From contig NZ_JAGILA010000003.1 in assembly GCF_017874595.1 (NCBI RefSeq), forward strand, positions 248,001-312,000: DNA of 64,000 bases, written 5' to 3'. The notes under the pieces are model-generated. The model saw only the letters and a list, made by a program, of their open reading frames with translations. It was not told the DNA's origin and did no database searches. Positions 15,607 to 24,366 of the stretch are shown here, in pieces. This DNA is from Sinorhizobium kostiense (GTDB lineage: Bacteria; Pseudomonadota; Alphaproteobacteria; Rhizobiales; Rhizobiaceae). How positions within the stretch are numbered: the first letter of the stretch is position 1; every line of letters starts with the position of its first letter. The position numbers and the translations under genes are program-made.

Positions 15607-17624
15607 CGCACCACCTCAGTCTGTGCATTGCCCGCCGACACGAGAGACCTCGCCTTTTCGATGAGCGCTTGCAAGGGTTCTGGGCAGCCAGTCTCCAACC
15701 GTTCCTTGGAGAGCTTCGAAAATGCCAGGAGATGTGAACCAGGCTTTGACGATGACTTGAAGAGCTCTCGATAGATGTGCACCTGCTGCTCTGCGATCTT
15801 ATTTCCCGTTGCCTCTATCTCGGGCAGTCCCTTGCCGGACGCGCCGAACACGGCCTCCATCAGCTTCCTTCTTGTCTCGTCGTTGTAGTTTTCCGGCGCG
15901 TAGGGCTTCTCTGCAATGTAGGCTTCGGGAAATGCCTGGATCATCATCATATCGAGATCCACCGGGGCCGAGTAATATATTCCCCACCTCCGCAGCCACT
16001 TCACCCAGCCATCGTAGTTTTGGGGGGTGAGCCCTTCGTTCGTAGGTATGCCATTAACGTTAGCAGGAATTTGCACGCCCGGCTGGTCTGTGCTGGCTGC
16101 ATAGGTGGGGACGAACTCCGGACCTAGTGCAGTCAGCCAGGCAACGGCATTCTTCAGTCGTCCGGTGCCTCCACCGTACCGGCCCAAGTCGAAGTCAAGA
16201 AGCGTGAGGTGGGGTATTTCCAGCCCGTTCAAGAGTTTCCAGAGATGGTGGGCGTGACGACCACCGATGGAAACATATGCAATGAAAGACGGATCCAGGC
16301 TGGCCCCACGTGCTTCGGCGAGTTTGGGAATGACGATCCGCTCGGTGTCGCCTTCGCCGATGATAACGAGACGCGCAAAATAAATCTCCGGATTGGCGAG
16401 GATCACTTGCTGGATGAATTTGTCCTCTTCCGTCCTCTCCGGCGGCAACGGCAGCGACAATACCGTGCTCGTTAGGGTCTGAGGCGAATTTCGGAAATAC
16501 CGGACGTTCTTCGGAGGCACACGGCTGAGGATGCTGGTGGCATGGCTGGTCACAATGGCCTGCGCCGATCCCGTCTTGTTCAGGCTGTCCAGGAGAGCCA
16601 CCAGACGAGGCAGATAGAACGGCGAGAGATGGTTCTCCGGCTCCTCAAGCGCGAAGATAGTCAGGGCGGGCATCGTGAAATCGGATGGACGGAAGCCGAC
16701 CAGATTGGGGCGCGCCTTCTGCATGTCCCACATGAGAGTTTGGTATGTCGCAGCCAGGGCGAAGTACAGCAGCGATGTTTGCCCCTCGCTGAGCTCGTCG
16801 AGGTATCGTTGGCCGCCACCGGGCGACTTGGTGAACCTAAGAGTCAGATCCTTGATGAGTTTCTGAAACTCGGTGGCAACCACCCCAAGCTGAGGAGTGC
16901 CGTCATAATGGCCGTCATGGAGAGACTTCCAGAAACCGTCGAGAGTTGCGCTGACGTATTTCATCGCATCCGTGGAATTTAGATTCTGCTCGAGATCGGC
17001 AGCGAACCCTTTCGATTTCGAACGGGTGTCGTCACTCCAGTCCGCAGCACTTTCGAGGCGGCTGAGAAGGTTTCTCAGCGCTGTCTGGCTTACGCCCCGA
17101 GCGTCACGGTGCGCGGGGATGTAGATCACTTCAGCGTACTGCGTCGGGCGTCCGCGGAGAGGGGTTTTCCGTTCGTCGTCCGGCCCGAATGGAACGGTAT
17201 CAAGCGTCTTCACGGAGTAGATTTTTGTTTCGAGATCGTCCGTAAGAGCGTCGGAGCTCGAGTACTTGCATTCAAGACGAATTCTAACCCGGAGCTTGCT
17301 GTCAGCTGCCGAAAAGAATAGATCGCTGAAGACCATGGGATACGCCGTTGGATCCTCAAATCCGAATACAGCATCGATCACAATTTCTCTCTCGAGCGCT
17401 TTCAGCATTTGAAGATCTTCAGTGGGTCCGAAATGGACGTCCGTCTTCCGGATTTGACGTTCGGCCGAGATTGGCGAAAACAGCCTTTTCAGAGCCTCGA
17501 GAGCTGCGGTCTTTCCGGAACCGTTGTTGCCGACGAAGGCGTTTATGCCGGACTTGAAGGTGATGGCTACGGGCTTCTGGCCGAAGCAGCGGAAATTTTG
17601 AAGGGTCAATGTTTCTAAATGCAC
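15603..17624 (-). CDS. OLD-family ATPase/TOPRIM nuclease, GajA-like
   Basis: A protein of 673 residues. The N-terminal half is an SMC/ABC-type ATPase: Walker A FVGNNGSGKTAAL (about 31-43), a signature-like LSEGQTSLLYFALA, Walker B IFALEEPENHLSP, and the switch VTSHATSIL. The C-terminal half is a TOPRIM nuclease domain with VIIGEGDTERI and LLDFDLGRYG, which supply the metal-binding Glu and Asp-x-Asp residues. The two-part layout is that of class-2 OLD nucleases such as GajA, in which ATP restrains DNA nicking until nucleotides are depleted. It is the first gene of the pair and overlaps the helicase gene. It lies just beside repC. Confidence 0.8.
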   Translation of the reverse strand: MHLETLTLQNFRCFGQKPVAITFKSGINAFVGNNGSGKTAALEALKRLFSPISAERQIRKTDVHFGPTEDLQMLKALEREIVIDAVFGFEDPTAYPMVFSDLFFSAADSKLRVRIRLECKYSSSDALTDDLETKIYSVKTLDTVPFGPDDERKTPLRGRPTQYAEVIYIPAHRDARGVSQTALRNLLSRLESAADWSDDTRSKSKGFAADLEQNLNSTDAMKYVSATLDGFWKSLHDGHYDGTPQLGVVATEFQKLIKDLTLRFTKSPGGGQRYLDELSEGQTSLLYFALAATYQTLMWDMQKARPNLVGFRPSDFTMPALTIFALEEPENHLSPFYLPRLVALLDSLNKTGSAQAIVTSHATSILSRVPPKNVRYFRNSPQTLTSTVLSLPLPPERTEEDKFIQQVILANPEIYFARLVIIGEGDTERIVIPKLAEARGASLDPSFIAYVSIGGRHAHHLWKLLNGLEIPHLTLLDFDLGRYGGGTGRLKNAVAWLTALGPEFVPTYAASTDQPGVQIPANVNGIPTNEGLTPQNYDGWVKWLRRWGIYYSAPVDLDMMMIQAFPEAYIAEKPYAPENYNDETRRKLMEAVFGASGKGLPEIEATGNKIAEQQVHIYRELFKSSSKPGSHLLAFSKLSKERLETGCPEPLQALIEKARSLVSAGNAQTEVVR

Positions 17625-18063
17625 AGCAATGCTCGGTCACGGAATCGATGATCACGATTTTGGCATAGGCAAACGCAAAAGCAACTTGAGCTTGTGCAGG
17701 GATAGGGTCACCCACGGCCATATCCTCAATATTTAAAGCCGCGGTATTGGCCGCTTCGTGGCCGCGATGCGGTCGTTGGTGTCGTTTTCGGCTAGCACCG
17801 GATATCCCGGCCGATGTTAATGAGCCGCCGCGACGGGGACTAAGGGGGCCGTTTTCCACGAGCCCTGTGCACGGCTTGTTGCGAGGATGTTCACGTTCTG
17901 GGCTAAAAAATCGCATAATGTATCGTCCGGAACTGACCCTCACGCATGGCGACAGTGAGCGGCTCCGCAGGACACCTGAACCACAGCGATCGCGATGCCA
18001 TTGTTGCTTTCAGACGCTAACTGCCAACTATGAGGTATCGGAGTTGCGCATTGCTCTTTCCGG
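17625..18063. other. Intergenic, downstream of repC
   Basis: No gene is recognised between the stop of repC and the start of the GajA-like gene; both are on the minus strand. Open frames here lack family resemblance and ribosome-binding sites. The promoter of the nuclease-helicase pair should be in this stretch. Confidence 0.45.
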
Positions 18064-19290
18064 TCATCCGGTTCTTTTGTCACCTTGCCCATGAGCTCTG
18101 AGAAGCGCCATTAAAACAGGCCCAAGTGAAAATACACCGCGCTTCGTCTTAGACGTCAGATCTCGCAGATAGCCGCCTGCCGAGTTGATGTGTCCCGCCC
18201 GCTCGAGAATGCAAGCAATCGTCACGGCCGCATTTTCCGAGCCCATGGCCTCGCATGCTTCCTGATAAGCCGATGGGCTGACCCCTAGCATGGATCGCAC
18301 AGTGACGGCAGCAGTCATCAGGTCTCGCCAGTTGCTTATGACGCCGTTCGGACCGTATGACGAAATCTCCGGACATGCCCTTAACACGGTTCCCAACGGA
18401 AACACCTTCAACGCCTCATTCGTACGGTCCTGTTTCCGGCTCGCCTTCGCACCCAGCTCGTTTCTAGAGCGAGGTTCAGATTCATGAATGGATTCGGTAT
18501 GTGAATTCTGTTTGTGATGCTCATTGTGAGCATCATTGGTGCTATAATTTTCTGCATTTTGCTGAGACTTCAACGTGTTAAGGATTTCCTCCCGCAGCGT
18601 CGTCATTTCATGGAGAAGCCCCAACAGCTCGGAAGGGCTTGGAGTGCGCGGTATGCGGCGGACTAGCTCGACGTACTTGGAGTTAATCTTCTCCCAATCC
18701 CCGTCTGCGCCCTCTTCGATCGCCGCAGTGATGAGCTTACGGACGTCCCGGCGGCATATTGTCAAATTTTCCTTGGCTCTCCTGAAGGCCGCCCGAGCCG
18801 CCGCGACCCGCTGCGCCATTTGAGCAAGCTCTTCGGCACGGGTGAGCAGGGGGGAGAGATCGAAGCCAAACGCACTTTCGATCTCGCCTGACCTATGCCT
18901 TCGGGCGTATCGCTTTCCATTCGCACTGTCCTTACGCACGATAAGACCTGCCTCTACCAGAAGGGCTAGGTGTCTACGAAGCGTGGCGCCAGTAATGCCA
19001 TGAGCGCGGAGTGTCAGCTGCGCATTGGATGGGAAGACTATGAGCTGCGCGTCTTGACGGAGTTCATTGTCAGGATAAAAACTCAACAGGGCGTCAAGGA
19101 CCGCGAGGCTTCGGTCCTGAAGTCCCAGCAATTCTCTCGCCTCGGAAGCGTCTCGAAAGACCTTCCATTTGTCAGCCGACTTGCCGGGCTGAATGACGGT
19201 CGCGGCAACTTGTTGCCGAACCTGGGCAAGCGTCATCGGCCGCCGCCCGAAAGGCGTCGTCACACTTCCACTCTGCATTTTTTCCTTCAC
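18064..19290 (-). CDS. repC: Plasmid replication initiator RepC
   Basis: A protein of 408 residues with the RepC start pattern (TTPFGRRPMTLAQVRQQ), the winged-helix-like N-terminal domain (LLGLQDRSLAVLDALLSFYP, then LTLRAHGITGATLRRHLA) and the conserved C-terminal block (ISNWRDLMTAAVTVRSMLGVS, then AAVTIACILERAGHINSAGGYLRDLT). RepC is essential for replication of repABC plasmids and acts on an origin within its own gene. It is the third gene of the operon, separated from repB by a 184-bp gap holding a candidate antisense RNA that normally limits RepC synthesis. Confidence 0.95.
   Translation of the reverse strand: MKEKMQSGSVTTPFGRRPMTLAQVRQQVAATVIQPGKSADKWKVFRDASEARELLGLQDRSLAVLDALLSFYPDNELRQDAQLIVFPSNAQLTLRAHGITGATLRRHLALLVEAGLIVRKDSANGKRYARRHRSGEIESAFGFDLSPLLTRAEELAQMAQRVAAARAAFRRAKENLTICRRDVRKLITAAIEEGADGDWEKINSKYVELVRRIPRTPSPSELLGLLHEMTTLREEILNTLKSQQNAENYSTNDAHNEHHKQNSHTESIHESEPRSRNELGAKASRKQDRTNEALKVFPLGTVLRACPEISSYGPNGVISNWRDLMTAAVTVRSMLGVSPSAYQEACEAMGSENAAVTIACILERAGHINSAGGYLRDLTSKTKRGVFSLGPVLMALLRAHGQGDKRTG
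18516..18534. other. Dyad in the AT-rich segment of repC, candidate oriV
   Basis: GATGCTCA-TTG-TGAGCATC is a perfect 8-bp inverted repeat inside an AT-rich part of repC (about 18480-18570). In studied repABC plasmids the origin lies within repC in an AT-rich dyad region, so this is the likely origin core. Confidence 0.5.
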
Positions 19291-19374
19291 CTTCTAAGAG
19301 GCAAAAGAAAGCTGCTCACCAAAATCGGTGCCAAAGACTCTTGACGGGGATTCGGGGAAATGCGATTCTCTAGT

Positions 19375-19431
19375 TGTCACACACAGAGAGAGGCTTCCAC
19401 GACGGCAACGTTTGGGGGGCCTTTTTCTTTT
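19375..19431 (+). ncRNA. Candidate counter-transcribed antisense RNA (incompatibility RNA)
   Basis: The repB-repC gap carries, opposite to repABC, a plausible -35 TTGACG (19341-19346) and a -10 GATTCT 17 bases on. A short transcript would follow, ending in a G-C stem (19392-19398 with 19415-19421, two wobble pairs) followed by TTTTTCTTTT. Size, position and orientation match the repE/ctRNA that blocks repC expression and determines incompatibility in repABC plasmids. The start point is estimated. Confidence 0.65.
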
Positions 19432-19462
19432 GCAGCGCTTCCTTTCCTGAACAAGATACAAA

Positions 19463-19480
19463 CCCTGACAGCTGTCAGGG
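19463..19480. promoter_or_regulatory. parS-like palindrome at the 3' end of repB
   Basis: CCCTGACAGCTGTCAGGG is a perfect 18-bp palindrome spanning the repB stop codon. Partition sites of repABC plasmids are palindromes of about this size inside or beside the operon and are bound by RepB. An identical copy is at 56-73. Confidence 0.65.
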
Positions 19481-20503
19481 CTTTTCGTGGTTTCGCTGAA
19501 GGGCAAACTGCGCAGCAAGGTTTGGCAGTTCCGCCTCAACAAACTTCAAGAACTCGATGCCGAGCGAGCCCTCGGCCGAGATTCGAACCTCTTTCGGGGA
19601 CATCACCAACGCGGCAAGCTTTGTACCGCTACCATCCGAAATCGGAGTCGGACCTAAGCCCTTTTTGGTGGCTGGCTTGATCGCACTCAGGACGCGCTGG
19701 AACCGTTTGTCGGAAGTTTCAACGGGGTCCACCTTGGCCAACGTAGTGCGAATAGAATCGAGAGTGTCCGGATCGCCGGCAACAGCCTTGGCAAGGTCGA
19801 GCCATCGCGGCCGGCCAATCTTTGGTGCCCGTCCAATAGCCTCGATGATATCCGCCGGCACGACGCGATAGACATTTCGCATACGAGCCAGTTCAGTGTC
19901 CTCGATCGAAAGCGCTGCGTAGATATGGCGCGGCTTGATTCCCGCATCATCCATGCGCGACGCAAACAGCGCCCGCTCGATCCAGGTCAGGTCCTGGCGG
20001 CTTGCATTCTCGATCCCCTGCGCGAGAACAAGATCGAGGTCAGAAATTTCCACCTCGATGGCTCGAAGGGCCTTGCCGAGCTGCTTGGTAGCAAGCCAGC
20101 GCCGGTGACCGTACACGATCTGATAGCGACCGGGCGACGAGGGGTGTTTCCGGACCTGGACAGGAACCTTTTGGCCCTCGGTCTCAATGGAACGTTTGAA
20201 TGCCTCGAAGCTTGCCTCGTCATCATCCGGCAGTCTGTCCGGGTACGGGGAGGGGTCGATGAGGGAAGGATCCAGCTCGCGGATCGCCCCCCCGCCCGAC
20301 TCGACGAGAGCCTTCAACCGATCTCGCTCTGATCGAATGTCGTCGATCGCACGGTGGGCTGCGCCTATGACACCAGCCCCAACACGATTGCCCACGGATG
20401 GAACAGGGGGCGCTGGCTGCTGATCGCTGGCCAGCTTGTTCTCCAGCTCTGCTGACAGCAGTCCGAAGCTGGCGACAATCGACTTACGAGGAGATTTGCT
20501 CAT
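19475..20503 (-). CDS. repB: Partition protein RepB (ParB family)
   Basis: A protein of 342 residues. The ParB-type nuclease/CTPase region contains IDPSPYPDRLPDD, PVQVRKHP and the hallmark YGHRRW near residue 132; a helix-turn-helix region follows (QDLTWIERALFASRMDDAGIK). RepB binds parS and works with the RepA ATPase to segregate the plasmid and control operon transcription. Its start overlaps the repA stop by four bases. The parS-like palindrome covers its stop codon. Confidence 0.95.
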   Translation of the reverse strand: MSKSPRKSIVASFGLLSAELENKLASDQQPAPPVPSVGNRVGAGVIGAAHRAIDDIRSERDRLKALVESGGGAIRELDPSLIDPSPYPDRLPDDDEASFEAFKRSIETEGQKVPVQVRKHPSSPGRYQIVYGHRRWLATKQLGKALRAIEVEISDLDLVLAQGIENASRQDLTWIERALFASRMDDAGIKPRHIYAALSIEDTELARMRNVYRVVPADIIEAIGRAPKIGRPRWLDLAKAVAGDPDTLDSIRTTLAKVDPVETSDKRFQRVLSAIKPATKKGLGPTPISDGSGTKLAALVMSPKEVRISAEGSLGIEFLKFVEAELPNLAAQFALQRNHEKP

Positions 20504-21723
20504 GTCCGCCCCCAGCTATCGTTGATAAGGCGAACAATGGCCTCGTTTACGGCGTCTACGGCCTCGCGGGCGCGCTTTTGGGTGTCCCGTCCGATTTGCC
20601 CCATTTCGAGCTCGTACACGGAGCGCTTCGCGAGGCCAGCGGCTTCAACGGCAGTGCTCTCGATGGCAGTCGGCAACAGGACATCTGTACCGAACATATG
20701 GCGGAGCATCGCGACAACTTGCGATTGCGGCGCGTCATTGGGGTCATGTCGTGTTACCAGGTATCGAATGAAGTCCTGGTCCAACTGAGCGCCGCTCTCA
20801 TTAAGAACACTAATTAGATCGCCCATCATCAGCAGGAACTGGCTCATCGATGCAACGTCTAGCATTGCCGGATGCACCGTGATGATCATGCTGGTCGCAG
20901 CGTATATCGCGCTTAATGTCAGAAAGCCGAGCGACGGCGGTGTGTCCAGGATTACGACGTCGTAGTCTGCTTCAACTTCTGAAAGGGCGAGCTTCAATCG
21001 CTCGAAGAAGATCGCGCCGGAACTCGACTTGTTCGCCAAAACGCGAGGAGTTTCGTGTTCATACTCCATCACTTCCAGATTACCTGGAATGAGGTCGATG
21101 CCTTCGAAGTATGTCTTGCGGATGATATCGCGGATTGGACGACGGTCGTTTTCGTCGTAGCGCAAAGCGGCGTAGATCGTTTCATTCGAGCCGACGTCAA
21201 TCTCTGGCTGGGCGCCGAACATAGCCGACAAGGATGCTTGGGGGTCCAGATCGAGTGCGAGTACGCGATAGCCGTGGAGGGCTAGGTAGTGCGAGAGGTG
21301 CACGCAGGTCGTTGTCTTTGCGCTGCCCCCCTTGAAGTTGGCGATTGCAAGAACCTGAAGGTGCTCGCCGGGCCGACGGCGAGGAAGGAATCGCAGGGCC
21401 TCCGACGGCTTCTGCTTCGCGAACAATTCGCGCAGTTCGTTGATCTGGGCAAGCGTGTAGACGCGATGATTATTCTCCAATCTGCTGGGAACTGGTCCGC
21501 GTCCTTCGGTCGACATGAGCTTTAAGGTCGAATCGGGTATTGACGTCAGCTTCGACACTTCATTGGTCAAGAACGAACGTAAGGTCTTTTCCGATCTTGG
21601 CGGATACATGCGAGTTCTGAGCTGCTGCAATTGCCCGGACAGAAGCCCTGCGTGGCGCATGATCTTGCTGCCAGCATCTTCCCTCGAGCACACAACTGAT
21701 TCCACTCGTTCTGCTATCGCCAT
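20500..21723 (-). CDS. repA: Partition ATPase RepA (ParA family)
   Basis: A protein of 407 residues. An N-terminal HTH-containing region (TLAQINELRELFAKQKP) precedes a ParA ATPase domain with the deviant Walker A FKGGSAKTTT (about 128-137), LDLDPQASLS, Walker B VVILDTPPSLGFL, and the typical LPTAIESTAVEAAGLAKRSVYE near the end. RepA drives partition and, with RepB, represses the operon. It is the first gene of repABC and is divergent from traI. Confidence 0.95.
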   Translation of the reverse strand: MAIAERVESVVCSREDAGSKIMRHAGLLSGQLQQLRTRMYPPRSEKTLRSFLTNEVSKLTSIPDSTLKLMSTEGRGPVPSRLENNHRVYTLAQINELRELFAKQKPSEALRFLPRRRPGEHLQVLAIANFKGGSAKTTTCVHLSHYLALHGYRVLALDLDPQASLSAMFGAQPEIDVGSNETIYAALRYDENDRRPIRDIIRKTYFEGIDLIPGNLEVMEYEHETPRVLANKSSSGAIFFERLKLALSEVEADYDVVILDTPPSLGFLTLSAIYAATSMIITVHPAMLDVASMSQFLLMMGDLISVLNESGAQLDQDFIRYLVTRHDPNDAPQSQVVAMLRHMFGTDVLLPTAIESTAVEAAGLAKRSVYELEMGQIGRDTQKRAREAVDAVNEAIVRLINDSWGRT

Positions 21724-22077
21724 CTTTTCCTCTTAGCGGCCTTCCGCCGGTTTACCGACCATTGCCCGCCAAAGATAGAACACGATTCTCCTAACCCGTC
21801 CAGAAGTTTAGGGTTAACAGATGGTTAAGGTCCGGAGAGAAATCCCAAGAGGACTCTTGAATTTTTGGTTTCCGTTCCGTGGCTTAGCCCGACGCTTCCA
21901 CTAGCTTGATCCCAAACTGTTCCTGTGAGCCCTGCAGTCGGGCAGGGACACGCCAACCGTCGTTCACTCAACCTACTGCCCGAATCACCACCAGCACAAC
22001 CCTGTTGGATTCTACAACTGCACAGCGATTCGGATCCGTGCTTACCTCCGCGTCGATTTTTAACGACGGAGAAATTC
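21724..22077. promoter_or_regulatory. repA-traI divergent intergenic region
   Basis: The 354-bp gap holds the promoters of repABC (minus) and traI-trb (plus). On Ti and related plasmids this interval carries tra boxes through which TraR and acyl-homoserine lactone raise both copy number and conjugation. No perfect 18-bp tra box is present; one degenerate candidate is listed separately. Confidence 0.6.
21930..21947. promoter_or_regulatory. Degenerate tra-box-like inverted repeat
   Basis: CCCTGCAGTCGGGCAGGG has 6-bp inverted arms and shares TGCAG....GCA with the core of the TraR box (8 of 12 core positions, from memory). It lies 130 bp upstream of traI. It could be the site for the TraR homologue encoded at 60484-61194, but the match is weak. 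Confidence 0.35.
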
Positions 22078-22704
22078 ATGCAGGTTCTCGCGATCTCAAA
22101 GCCCCGGAATGTCGAAGAAGCCCGACTTCTCCAAAGCCATTATCAGCTGCGCGCCCGCGTCTTTTCCGGTCGGTTGGGTTGGGAAGTCAACGCTGCAGGA
22201 GGCTATGAGTCGGATGCTTTCGACGATCTTCAACCAACCTACATTTTAGCCATCGCCAAGTTGGGCCGGTTGGCCGGATGTGCCCGCCTTCTTCCAGCAC
22301 TCGGCCCCACGATGGTGACGAACGTCTTCCCCTCGCTCCTTTCTGCAGGTCACCTTAATGCTCATTCCTCCATGGTCGAGAGCTCGCGCTTTTGCGTGGA
22401 CACCTCCCTCGCTGAGGGTAGGGGAGCTGGTTCCGTTCATGAGGCGACGCTCACCATGTTTGCGGGGATTATCGAATGGTCTCTGGCAAACCGTTTCACC
22501 GAAATAGTCACGGTGACTGATATTCGGTTTGAACGGATCCTCGCCCGTGTCGGTTGGCCGCTTCAGCGCCTTGGCGAGCCGAGACGGATCGGGACGACCA
22601 TGGCCGTGGCCGGCACTCTGACGGCTAATGCGGGCACTTTTCGGAAGCTCCGCCCCGTCGACTACCGCTCTCAGATCATCGGCCGACTTGGCCAAGCAGC
22701 ATGA
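22078..22704 (+). CDS. traI: Acyl-homoserine-lactone synthase TraI
   Basis: A protein of 208 residues of the LuxI family. It shows the conserved N-terminal RARVFSGRLGWEV, LAGCARLLPALGPTM, MVESSRFCVD and EATLTMFAGIIEWSLAN, closely following TraI of Agrobacterium Ti plasmids, which makes 3-oxo-octanoyl-homoserine lactone. The ATG at 22078 has CGGAGAA upstream and is preferred over an earlier in-frame ATG at 21925, because homologues start at this point (MQVLAIS). It is the first gene of the trb operon. The signal would be read by the TraR homologue near the other end of the window. Confidence 0.93.
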   Translation: MQVLAISKPRNVEEARLLQSHYQLRARVFSGRLGWEVNAAGGYESDAFDDLQPTYILAIAKLGRLAGCARLLPALGPTMVTNVFPSLLSAGHLNAHSSMVESSRFCVDTSLAEGRGAGSVHEATLTMFAGIIEWSLANRFTEIVTVTDIRFERILARVGWPLQRLGEPRRIGTTMAVAGTLTANAGTFRKLRPVDYRSQIIGRLGQAA

Positions 22705-22714
22705 GGAGAAGTCC

Positions 22715-23691
22715 GTGACACAGCTTCGCTCCCATGCTCGTCTCGTCCGCAAGCTTCAGAACGCCCTCGGCGACCAGCTTTGCGTCGCATTGGATGATGG
22801 CAACGTCGTCGAGATCATGCTGAACCCCGATGGAAAGCTGTTCATCGAACGGCTTGGGCATGGCGTTGCGCCGGCCGGAGAGATGTCGTCAGCTGCGGCG
22901 GAAATGGTGATCGGCACCGTTGCGCATGCGCTTCAGTCGACGGTCGACACGGAACAGCCGATCATCTCCGGAGAACTGCCGATCGGCGGCCACCGATTTG
23001 AAGGTCTCTTGCCGCCGGTGGTCGCCAAGCCGCGTTCACGATTCGCTGTCGTGCTTCGCGTCTTATCCCGCTGGACGACTACGTGTGCTCCGGCATGATG
23101 ACGGAGAATCAGGCTGCGACCATCCGCAGCGCGATGGCTTCACGCCTGAACATTGTCATTTCCGGTGGAACTGGCTCTGGCAAGACGACCCTCGCAAACG
23201 CAGTGATCGGCGAGATCGTGAAGAGCGCGCCGGAAGACCGGCTCGTCGTTCTGGAGGACACCGCCGAGATCCAGTGCGCAGCCGACAACGCAGTTCTTCT
23301 TCATACCAGCGATACCGTCGACATGGCGCGGCTCCTCAAAAGCGCGATGCGCCTGCGTCCCGACAGGATCGTCGTGGGCGAGGTCCGCGACGGAGCCGCG
23401 CTCACGTTGCTCAAGGCATGGAACACCGGCCATCCGGGTGGCGTGGCAACTATTCACTCCAATACCGCCATGTCGGCACTGCGCAGGCTCGAGCAACTCA
23501 CCGCGGAGGCCAGTCAGCAGCCCATGCACGAGGTGATTGGCGAAGCGGTCGATCTCGTCATCTCGATTGAAAGAACGCCGAGCGGACGGCGCGTTCGCGA
23601 TGTCATCCAGGTCGAGCGGTACGTCAACGGCCAATACGAAATCGAAACCGACCAGCTCACCGAAGAACAGGAGGCGCGCCATGTCGCGTAA
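22715..23691 (+). pseudogene. trbB: trbB conjugation ATPase, one-base frameshift
   Basis: TrbB (VirB11 family) is a hexameric ATPase that powers the mating apparatus. From the GTG at 22715 the N-terminal half is normal (LVRKLQNALG through GHRFEGLLPPVVAKP). At about 23033 one base is missing: CCG-CGTTC replaces the expected CCG-GCGTTC, and the frame stops at 23096-23098. Family sequence resumes in the other frame (FTIRCRASRLIPLDDY) and runs through Walker A SGGTGSGKTTL and the Walker B region to 23691. Restoring one G gives a full-length protein. Either the gene is broken or the base is a sequencing error; the rest shows no decay. The end overlaps trbC. Confidence 0.85.
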
Positions 23692-24064
23692 GAATGCATT
23701 AGTCGCCATTGCGCTGCTTGCAGCTCCCTTGGTTTTTGCCTCTGTCGCACCGGCCCTCGCGAGTTCCGGCGGCGGCCTTCCCTGGGAAGGGCCGCTTCAG
23801 CAAATCCAGGAGTCGATCACCGGTCCCGTCGCTGGTGCGATCGCGCTGGCAGCGGTTGCCATCGCGGGCGGCATGCTGGTCTTCGGGGGTGAGCTCAACG
23901 ATTTCGCGCGGAGGCTCATGTATATCGTTCTCGTCACCGGCATCCTGCTTGGCGCCACCAACATCGTCGGCCTGTTCGGTGCGACCGGCGCCTCGATCGG
24001 ACTGGCAGACGAGTCGATTACTCCAAGCGGGCAGAGCGGAGAAGGGGAGGGGACTCATGGCTGA
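23681..24064 (+). CDS. trbC: Conjugal transfer pilin TrbC
   Basis: A protein of 127 residues, VirB2-like. It has a signal peptide ([22 protein letters not shown]) followed by [12 protein letters not shown] and two hydrophobic helices ([19 protein letters not shown] and [20 protein letters not shown]). It is the prepilin of the conjugative pilus, inserted in the inner membrane before assembly. Its ATG overlaps the trbB end by 11 bases and it overlaps trbD by eight. Confidence 0.9.
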   Translation: MSRKNALVAIALLAAPLVFASVAPALASSGGGLPWEGPLQQIQESITGPVAGAIALAAVAIAGGMLVFGGELNDFARRLMYIVLVTGILLGATNIVGLFGATGASIGLADESITPSGQSGEGEGTHG

Positions 24065-24356
24065 GTCCTTGTCCGGCCTTCAGCGCAATCGCATCCACCG
24101 TGCACTCTCGCGTCCGAATCTGTTGATGGGTGCCGACCGGGAACTGGTCCTGCTCACGGGTATCGCCGCGGTCATCCTGATCTTCGTCGTGTTGACCCTT
24201 TACTCGGCTCTTTTCGGCGCCGCCGTTTGGATCGTCATTGTCGGGTTGCTGCGAATGATGGCCAAGTCCGACCCGCTGATGCGAAACGTCTATATCCGGC
24301 ACATCTCCTACAGATCCTATTATCGGGCGACGACCTCGCCCTGGCGCCGCCACTGA
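24057..24356 (+). CDS. trbD: Conjugal transfer protein TrbD
   Basis: A protein of 99 residues, VirB3-like. The start [22 protein letters not shown] is characteristic of TrbD. A hydrophobic hairpin follows ([21 protein letters not shown] and [16 protein letters not shown]), then a basic tail. It is an inner-membrane component next to the TrbE ATPase. It overlaps trbC and lies ten bases before trbE. Confidence 0.9.
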   Translation: MAESLSGLQRNRIHRALSRPNLLMGADRELVLLTGIAAVILIFVVLTLYSALFGAAVWIVIVGLLRMMAKSDPLMRNVYIRHISYRSYYRATTSPWRRH

Positions 24357-24366
24357 GGAGCGGATC

